Below are positions 58,001 through 64,000 of a stretch of DNA of 64,000 nucleotides, one piece after another. The DNA is from Fonsecaea monophora. Its lineage: Eukaryota; Ascomycota; Eurotiomycetes; Chaetothyriales; Herpotrichiellaceae. The stretch is taken from the NCBI RefSeq assembly GCF_001642475.1, contig NW_019173950.1:62001-126000 (forward strand). The letters are read 5' to 3'. The notes beneath the pieces were generated by a model. That model made no database searches and was not told the DNA's origin. It saw only the letters and a list, made by a program, of their open reading frames with translations. Both the position numbers and the translations under genes were made by a program. Within the stretch, counting starts at the first letter, position 1. Each line of letters starts with the position of its first letter.

Positions 58001-59425
58001 CCAGTCAATACTCCTCGAAGTCGTCTCCCACCTGAATGGAGCCGCCCACCAGAAACTTCCGATGCGAGAAGCACCCCAGGATCGTATCACTCTGCCGTTC
58101 TGCCTACTTCCGCAGGCTTCGTTCCTCCCGAACCGAAAACGCGAGCGATTTTCCCTCTCCCAAGCACTTTGCTAGATTGGTCAACCGAATATTTCCGCGA
58201 ACCACAGATGAGACCCAATGACCCAGATGAGCCGGGATCAGCGGACTACAACTCAAGACTCTGGCGGCGGAACCGCAACGAAAAGATCATTGCTGACAAT
58301 CAGCCATTGAAGGCCGTGGCGGGAAGCTCCAAATGGACCCGCTACGAAGGGTTTCTCAACAACCAGAGCCAGCCAATGAAGCTGACGTTCCATCAGTTCG
58401 ATAGCCACCTTGCCGTGACCGATGACAAGGACACCGTCACCATATGGGATTTCCAGAACAATGAGCAACTGAGTCGGTTCAGCAATGGAAATCCTACTGG
58501 AAGCAGGATCAACGATGCAAAATTCTTAAACGAGGACGATCAGCCCCTGTTGATGGTGGGTAGTTCCGACGGTGTTCTCAAAGTGTATCGAAACTATCAG
58601 AGTTCAGCAGACGTCAAGGTGATTACTGCGTTCAGGGCCTTGACGGAGCTGATCCCCAGCAACAAGAATGCCGGATTGGTCTTTGACTGGCAACAGGGCC
58701 AAGGCAAGGCTCTCGTGGCTGGGGACGTCAAGGTTATCAAAGTGTGGAATGCCGCGACAGAGCTTTGTGTTGGCGACATTCCAGCACGCAGTTCTAGCTG
58801 TGTGACCAGCCTGACTAGTGATCAGGTGGCAGGGCAGATTTTCATTGCGGGTTTCGGAGATGGTGTAATCCGCGTATTTGACCAGCGACTCAACCCTCGG
58901 ACTGCCATGGTCAAACTCTGGCGCGAACACAGACAGTGGATAACGAACATTCACATGCAACGTGGTGGCGTCCGTGAACTCATTTCTGGGAGCAGGAACG
59001 GTGAGGTGAAGTTGTGGGATCTGCGGAATGACAAGGCTGTATTGACGATGAACGCTACATCGTCGACACCTTCACCATTGAAGCCCGAATATGGCAAAGA
59101 TGGCACGAGTAACATTGGAAGTACCAGCTCCACGACATCCCTGGCGGGAGGCCCAATGACCCTGCTCCGCAGCCTCTCGGTACACGAACATGCTCCGGTC
59201 TTCGCGGTGGGCACCGACAAACATGAAGTTAAGTCGTTCAATACAAATGGCGATACACTGGGTACTTTTGAGCCCTCCAGCAGTCGGATGGCGCATGTTG
59301 TCGGCGGCAGTCTGGCGGTGAGGGTGCATCAGGCTCCGATAGTAGCAACAGCGTACCATCCACACCGCATGTTACTGGCATGCGCAGCGCTGGGAGATGG
59401 ACACGTGAGTTTGGTAACTTACTGA
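55043..59425 (+). CDS. KOG1: Kog1/Raptor, scaffold subunit of TORC1
   Basis: Recruits substrates to the TOR kinase in complex 1, controlling growth with nutrient supply. It is intronless, 1460 aa from ATG 55043; an ATG at 55082 gives 1447 aa and is equally possible. The raw frame begins at TTG. The Raptor N-terminal conserved, caspase-like domain spans about 120-330 (WRMKDRMKTVSAALAICLNI, FHYNGHGVPLPTPSGEIWVF, NKNYTQYIPVGLYDLQAWLG). The position of the caspase-type Cys reads YDVSHAG, with Val at about 324. A HEAT/armadillo region occupies about 540-900 (PYVVKLLQAASLELKPVMVF, LRQWSCLCLSMLW). A Ser/Pro-rich linker follows, and about seven WD40 units close the protein from about 1090. It is complete and of the usual length. 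Confidence 0.96.
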   Translation: MRGPVLATPIAETMASHNVPASGGLGLLDVNRRRPATQEGDQSTSHHMLEDGGRFSSNSIFKQPSPLSVPARGQPNGPSTPRIIPQEAEDYLTARPIALLQRTKSDLGPRRKETLPKIPTEDKLAHIRHGWDDEYTSNEYLSLLHSTFYMYYTEKRHESNGSLSEESKQFPSVDWRMKDRMKTVSAALAICLNIGVDPPDVIKTNPTAKLEAWVDPTGSSGGTTKTMEQIGKRLQEQYESLSLRTRYKQYLDPSIDETKRFCISLRRNAKDERVLFHYNGHGVPLPTPSGEIWVFNKNYTQYIPVGLYDLQAWLGGPSLFVYDVSHAGNIVYNFDTFLAKHEKENEELKKRDPNAPIQNYGDCIQLAACGRTEMLPTNPELPADLFTCCLTTPIDIALRYFVLQNPLPNGPTIEDGKIPVPGRLQDRRSPLGELNWIFTAITDTIAWNILPRHLFKKLFRQDLMVAALFRNFLLSERIMRANHCHPISSPALPETHRHPLWQSWDLAMEMVLAQLPMLREAEEGKRVYEYQHSTFFSEQLTAFEVYLSSGPTKDRAPDQLPIVLQVLLSQVHRLRALILLSKFLDLGPWAVHLALSIGIFPYVVKLLQAASLELKPVMVFIWARIMAVDYTVQNDLLKDNGIHYFISIMNPRSDIPVGNASEHRAMCAFIVATFCKRYPPGQTVCLLPELFNACLLNMAEPENPLLRQWSCLCLSMLWCEYADAKWMGIRCMAHARLCELSLDPVPEVRAAMLHALTNFLGIPDLTDQVSQIEEGIASSVLFMTTDGSTLVRKELVVFLSHFVKRYENKFIVVAYEQLVEERDRHPYKQSQSTSGEAGDSLKWMPVSANTIYGSIWVQILMLSVDPHPEIARNASSIVDHVHETLINSPMSQMAMAVIDDLLRFSKREESQLQKVPSRDSLRTVEKQPGTPPPTLAKQQSYLSLSLKRAGSSLRNLAFGTGSPSPSTSSNQNSPQTSPTKTRELVQPVNTPRSRLPPEWSRPPETSDARSTPGSYHSAVLPTSAGFVPPEPKTRAIFPLPSTLLDWSTEYFREPQMRPNDPDEPGSADYNSRLWRRNRNEKIIADNQPLKAVAGSSKWTRYEGFLNNQSQPMKLTFHQFDSHLAVTDDKDTVTIWDFQNNEQLSRFSNGNPTGSRINDAKFLNEDDQPLLMVGSSDGVLKVYRNYQSSADVKVITAFRALTELIPSNKNAGLVFDWQQGQGKALVAGDVKVIKVWNAATELCVGDIPARSSSCVTSLTSDQVAGQIFIAGFGDGVIRVFDQRLNPRTAMVKLWREHRQWITNIHMQRGGVRELISGSRNGEVKLWDLRNDKAVLTMNATSSTPSPLKPEYGKDGTSNIGSTSSTTSLAGGPMTLLRSLSVHEHAPVFAVGTDKHEVKSFNTNGDTLGTFEPSSSRMAHVVGGSLAVRVHQAPIVATAYHPHRMLLACAALGDGHVSLVTY

Positions 59426-59858
59426 GCGGAGAGGCATTGATGATGGAGGATTGAAGACTGCAGTGTGTCTTGGTCGGTGGAAAGGCCGATGTAGCGGGTT
59501 ATGAGGACATTGTCTCTTTCCGCCGCGACGGCATCCAGGCCTTTCTCAGTTAAGCTGGGTCGTGAGGGTATGATCTGTGCACTAACACCTGGAAGCTCCA
59601 CATCATCTTTGTTGAAATCAGTTCTGGTGGAGATCGTCATACCAGACGACTGCGACAAAATTCGACTTAGTATTGTTTTTTTTTTTTTCTTTCTTTTCTT
59701 TCGGATGCCGCATGATCGGGAATGGGAATGAATGTAGAGGCAACATCAAGGGCGTCTGGATGCTCCTCAGTCAACGGATCCTAGGCATGGGCTCGAGATG
59801 GACAGTAGTACCTGGGCAAGTGGGTAGTTAGTTAGTGCTTCTAGCGGGCGTCATCAGT

Positions 59859-59876
59859 CAACACATGTACTTGTAT
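59859..59876 (+). repeat. 18-nt direct repeat, copy 1
   Basis: CAACACATGTACTTGTAT, identical to the copy at 60629-60646. The flanks differ. It contains the palindrome ACATGT. Confidence 0.8.
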
Positions 59877-60210
59877 TCCTCTATCCGGGGCGCGACGCAT
59901 AACATTGTTTACCACGGTTCTACATAGTCTTCCTTTTAACCATACAAGGCCGCATACGACCTAAACTACCCCGTACTCACTGTGCATGCACCGCAAACAT
60001 GATTGCGTACTTGTACTACAGTATGCAGCAATGCGGCAATGCGGGCCAGGCACTACCGGGCTACTGCAGTACGAGGGGCAGGGCTTGATCTGGGAATGTT
60101 AAAAGGCGTTTTGTGGACAGGGAGGGAAAAGAAATCTGGGAGAGGAGGTCTTGTACATATTACGTACTTTGGGTATGTATAGCCTTGTCGCACCCCACCC
60201 ACGCACAAGC

Positions 60211-60250
60211 GCCCTGCCTTGCCCTGTCCTGCCCTGTCCTGCCCTGTCCC
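60211..60250. repeat. 10-nt minisatellite, about four copies
   Basis: Four successive decamers of the form GCCCTGYCYY with two identical inner copies. A pyrimidine-only bias with regular G suggests slippage-derived growth. Confidence 0.8.
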
Positions 60251-60628
60251 GCCCCTGCCCCCCGACCCGGGAGTATTTTGTACGGCATACATGTCACGGC
60301 ATGTATTAAGTACCTATGTACTCACTCCCCCCTCCCCGGGAGTAGACATTCTGTACCGAGTAGTCACTCAGCACCGTATTTACATACCTCGGCAAGTAAA
60401 CACAGGGCGAGATGCAAAACTACCCACTCGTCAGGTATCACTTTGACCGTTACTCCCCCTCGTTGAACGAAAATTGTAAAAATGAACAATCGGGTTGGAA
60501 ATGGTAAAGCACGATTGGCTTGGAGCTATACATACCGCATACCAGCCCACGCATATAATAGTCATATTATATATAGATCTAGACACGTGTATTAGGTAAT
60601 CATGCATGTCCCAGACACACACCACACC

Positions 60629-60646
60629 CAACACATGTACTTGTAT
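60629..60646 (+). repeat. 18-nt direct repeat, copy 2
   Basis: Exact second copy of the element at 59859-59876, 770 nt apart, in non-coding DNA. Confidence 0.8.
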
Positions 60647-60984
60647 GCAACAGTGGTGACTGCGACAGAGGAATTCCTTGTCCTCGCTACGGTACTAAAA
60701 ACAGCATCAATATCAACAATAAACAGTGGATTGAAGCTGTAGTAATAGTGATGATGACTATGATTGGCATGCTATCGGTGGTTCGGCACCAAAACTGTGC
60801 GTTGGATCCTCATGCAGTAGTCAGGATGGTAATAGCTAATACGTTTAAACTCATGCACGCCGGCATCTGGATTGCAAAGGTCCTCCCCAAGTACAGTAGT
60901 ACACAATGGGATTTGATGACTGATTTTGACCATCAATCGATCAGGAACGCCTTTCTATTTTTTGTTCCCCCCCCCACTCCCTAG

Positions 60985-62097
60985 TCAAATACTCCGCCGA
61001 TCCCACCGTCTGACTACGCTGCCTAGACACACCTTTAGCAGACCCTGCGCGGTGAGACCTTCTCGGCCCTCCTCGCCACCGCCCTTGCCGTTCCAGGGTA
61101 CCGTGTCAACCATGTCGCGGATGTGGTATTCGCCGCTTAGCGCATCGTCCAGTTCGCGGAGCATGTCCCGAGCTTCAGGTTCGCGGCCGACCTGGAAGAA
61201 TTGAATGCCAACCTGCCAAGGCTCGGCGGACAGGGCGTCGAGTTTGCGAGCGGCATTAACGATCACGCTCTCGACGTCGTCCGAAGGCACGCCGTCGGTG
61301 ATGACGATGATATTGAGTGGTTTCACCACTGGCACCGTGGTCCCGTTACGCGCGAGGCGGGCCTGGCGGTCGAGCGAATCGGCTAGTTCTGAGAGATACG
61401 GTTTTAGGATCGTGTTGAGGCGCGTACCCGTGGGCGTTCCTCCGAACGGTCGCACATTTCGGAAGAGGTTCTGCACCGCCGCAGTGGTGGTGATGTTTGT
61501 GTACCCACCTGGACTGCCCGCGGGGGTGTGCGGGTTGCGATGGTTCAGGAAGTAGACATCGATGCCATCCGGGTCGTGGGCGGTACAGATAGGCGCGATA
61601 GCAGCGAGTGCAGCAGCGGTCTCTCGCCACGAGCGGCCAGCCATGGAGCCAGAGTCGTCGATCAGGAAGATGGTGTCAAAGGAGCGTAGGAAGGCGTAGG
61701 GCGAGTCATTCTCGACTTGCGCGGGATTGTGCAGGTCATTGGTGGGATAGGGGGGGCCGACGGTGTCGCTGTTGTTGTTGTTGCTCTTGGGGGTTGAGGA
61801 ACTAGGGGAATAAGGTGGAGGTGGCTCGGCTGCTTGTGGTGCTTGTGGACGACGCGTTGGAGTTGTGACAGCAAAGGGGTTGTTGGGATCCTGATTGTTT
61901 CTAGCCCAGGCCATGGTGAATTGAGATGGTTGAGACGGTTGGTCAGATGGTGGCGGTGGTGGCGGCTGTCTTGAAAACATGTTCGATGAGGAGTTGTTCT
62001 TGAACGACTTTCTGGAGCTGAAGCGGCGAAAAATATTGTCCATCTTGTGAAGAGAGTTGGGAAAAGAGTCGTGAGAGAGAAGGATGGGGGCATCCAT
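60985..62097 (-). CDS. von Willebrand factor A domain protein with PPxY motif
   Basis: A single-exon 370-aa protein. The VWA fold (about 140-340) starts with FLIDDSGSM, giving a full MIDAS: D147, S149 and S151 in DxSxS, the Thr in GGTPTGTRLN and the Asp in VITDGVPSDD. It should therefore bind Mg2+ and a protein ligand. The N-terminal 135 residues are disordered, with poly-Pro, poly-Asn and PPPPYSP, a PPxY motif of the kind bound by WW domains of Nedd4/Rsp5 ubiquitin ligases. There is no signal peptide, so it is intracellular. The ATG at 62097 is used; the Met at residue 19 (MDNIFRRFSSRKS) is an equally good start. The cellular role is unknown. Confidence 0.86.
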   Translation of the reverse strand: MDAPILLSHDSFPNSLHKMDNIFRRFSSRKSFKNNSSSNMFSRQPPPPPPSDQPSQPSQFTMAWARNNQDPNNPFAVTTPTRRPQAPQAAEPPPPYSPSSSTPKSNNNNSDTVGPPYPTNDLHNPAQVENDSPYAFLRSFDTIFLIDDSGSMAGRSWRETAAALAAIAPICTAHDPDGIDVYFLNHRNPHTPAGSPGGYTNITTTAAVQNLFRNVRPFGGTPTGTRLNTILKPYLSELADSLDRQARLARNGTTVPVVKPLNIIVITDGVPSDDVESVIVNAARKLDALSAEPWQVGIQFFQVGREPEARDMLRELDDALSGEYHIRDMVDTVPWNGKGGGEEGREGLTAQGLLKVCLGSVVRRWDRRSI

Positions 62098-63846
62098 AGT
62101 AGAGAGTTCAGGTATTCTTTGTCTTGTGCCCGTGTGAGGAGGCAGTGACTGTGACGCAGTGACGCGTTTGGAATAGCCACGTGGAACTAATAGTCAGTAG
62201 TGAGATTCACGCCTCAGGAATCAAACTGATCCGATATTTAACTCTTGTGTGTCTCTTACTTTTCCCTCCATCGTTTGTTCCTTTATACTTTCTCTATCCT
62301 TCTCCTTACATCTCTGGCGGACAGAGAGATTCTGCCCTGGCAGATCTCGACTGGGGCTGAGGGAAGGGGACGAGCGGCTCATGATACAGAAAATTGACTA
62401 CTCCATTGCTTGAAGTCCACATCGAAACATGCTCGTTACACAGCCTGACCAGCGAAGGCGCGACCAATGACAAGGCAGCCTGAGGCATCTGGAGATAATG
62501 CCCTGATCTTAAGACCAAGAAGGCGAATCGCTAGGCTGTGCGCAATCCCACCCAATCCCGCTAGTCGACCAGTGTTGCGAGAGCACTGCCACGACCTAAC
62601 TCCGCCATCAACCTTGTCCAATCGGAGAATTTCGAGCCCCCGTCACAGTAAACTGTCCAAAACCACGTATCACCTCACCGAAGCTCATCCTCCTCGGCAC
62701 GTCGGTATCTGTTAGAAGAACCGTCGCGTGCGTCTAGAAAATACATACCTGTACGAGGTTCAAGGACAAGGCGCAAAAAGGGTGGTCCGCCACAGGCAGC
62801 CAGCCACGGCTACTGGCCAACGGGTAAAAATGATGAGCATTCCTTCGACACCATTTACACCATCTAGGGACTATCGTACACAAGAGGTGGCGGGGGAGTA
62901 TATAGACCGCACGCCCCCCGTTCCGAGCTAGGTTTGGTGTTGTGTCTCCCCCCTTTTTTTGAAGATCCCCCATTGTATGGAGATGAAGGACTGTGGATGG
63001 CGGTTCGGGGTTTGATGAAACGCTGCTCCCTGTCCGAGCTCCATACTTTCGGTCTTCTCTCGAAGCGAGGCAGACTCTGTTCTCATACTTCCTCATCATT
63101 CGGTCATCATGAGGCCTGAGCAGAGGAACGTTGTCAGAAGAGCATGCTTGCTGTAGCAGACAGTAGTCCGACCGTTTCTGCATGCTGCTCCGCCCAAGGC
63201 ATTGTCTTAGACCACCATGTCTACAAGAACAAGCATGCACAAGTACATTACCCACCTCACAAACACAAACAAGGCAAACTAGACAGGATACTTACAGATA
63301 ACACAGCACAGCACCAATTGATATGCAGATTACAGCTCTGTTTGAACTAGATACTCCAAGAGTCGCCCTTTCGCTTGACCTATCTGAAATGCCCCTCCCA
63401 ATCCAATCCACCATGACATCCAAAAGCCACCTACGCCATGCAAGGTTTCTGTACCGAGTACCATTTGGGACATTTGCACATTCTGTTCATTCGTTCCAAT
63501 TTATGTTCATATCGTTTTGCCCACGCCATCTTCAGGTGGGTGGGCATGTTTCTTCTCGTTTCAAGTCGTGGCGCCGTTTCATTCACCGGTTTGGTTCGGT
63601 TCGGTTTGGTCTGGTCGTTCGCGGACCACCATGCAAGGAAAACACTCAGCACAGGAAAGCAAAATCCTCGTTCCACGCTTCGCCTACTTTGTATGCAAAC
63701 ATCCAACGCCATGATCAATGCTGCAAGTCGCGCACAGCCAATCAATCCATCTGTTACCCAACGCCCAGCTTCGTATGTATGGCACCGCGGAACCGAGTGG
63801 TTTGCAAACAAAACTCCGAGGAGAAAACGGGCAGCAAAACCAACTT
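62098..63846. other. Intergenic, no gene recognised
   Basis: Promoter side of the VWA gene and 3' flank of the gene cut by the right edge. A minus-strand frame at 63255-62734 is open but starts at a non-ATG codon and has no protein-like features. GGTTCGGTTCGGTTTGG-type short repeats occur near 63590-63608. Confidence 0.5.
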
Positions 63847-64000
63847 TCAATGCCGCTTGTATTTCTGTGACTCTTTGTTAGTATTGGTCCACAAACGACA
63901 CTATGACTGGATGTGTACAACTCACCTCATCGATCCTCCTCAGATTCTGTTTGTCTAGCATATTGCCTGCGCCCATCAATGTCTGCCCAACGGCTTTCGT
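63847..64000 (-). CDS. 3' end of an unidentified gene, cut by the window edge
   Basis: Two exons are visible: 64000..63926 (open at the edge, 25 codons) and 63864..63847 (5 codons plus TGA). The 61-nt intron has GTGAGT, a clear ACTAAC branch site and a CACAG acceptor. The readable C-terminus is GQTLMGAGNMLDKQNLRRID followed by EKYKRH, a helix-like, basic end. I do not recognise the protein. The support is the textbook intron and the even codon use. Confidence 0.6.

Larger units (their letters stand above)
59426..60984. other. Convergent intergenic region with repeats
   Basis: 1.56 kb between Kog1 and the VWA gene with T-rich tracts (59673-59700), many TGTAC/GTACT elements, an exact 18-nt direct repeat (59859-59876 and 60629-60646) and a 10-nt minisatellite (60211-60250). 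No gene is supported. Confidence 0.55.

Noticed and set aside
63323..63958. 211-codon plus-strand frame at the right end
   Set aside because: No protein-like features, and it overlaps the well-formed minus-strand exon/intron pair at 63847-64000.

Overview
The window is nuclear DNA of a filamentous ascomycete (Pezizomycotina). The evidence is gene density of about one gene per 3 kb on both strands, short introns (46-103 nt, GTATGT/GTGAGT-type donors, CTAAC/CTGAC-like branch sites, YAG acceptors), and fungal gene families: kinesin-14, TeaA/Kel1-like kelch protein, FHIP, split-finger Sfp1, fatty alcohol oxidase. A Eurotiomycete, possibly Chaetothyriales, is my guess; the sequence does not prove it.

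Left part (0.9-12.1 kb): choline kinase, NIPA-type Mg transporter and an SFP1-like zinc-finger regulator, all on the minus strand. Between the last two lies a decayed repeat at about 7.26-7.99 kb. A gene-poor stretch of over 4 kb follows (12.1-16.4 kb).

Middle (16.4-33.5 kb): a four-helix membrane protein (-), tRNA-dihydrouridine synthase Dus3 (+), long-chain alcohol oxidase (+), kinesin-14 (-), a PLP-dependent class V aminotransferase-like enzyme (-), a small hypothetical protein (-) and a Vps66/Loa1-like acyltransferase (+).

Right part (35.1-64 kb): a RING-like protein with RGG and Arg-Asp repeats (-), an HSL-type alpha/beta hydrolase (+), NC2-alpha (+), a tetraspan membrane protein (-), a FHIP (Hook-interacting) protein (+), adenine deaminase (-), a kelch/coiled-coil polarity protein (+), Kog1/Raptor (+), a VWA-domain protein (-), and the last exons of an unidentified gene at the right edge (-).

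The genes are housekeeping and cell-biology genes with independent promoters. I see no biosynthetic cluster or defence system. Functional links can be drawn (Kog1 and Sfp1 in TORC1 growth control; FHIP, kinesin-14 and the kelch protein in microtubule-based transport and polarity), but nothing in the layout shows that these are more than coincidence. Much of the added value is in splice models: several open reading frames start at GTG or TTG, or inside introns, and join phase-correctly to short upstream exons. Examples are choline kinase, kinesin-14, FHIP with a 9-nt first exon, the acyltransferase, the hydrolase, the RING-like protein and the kelch protein. No convincing rRNA, functional tRNA or CRISPR array was found.
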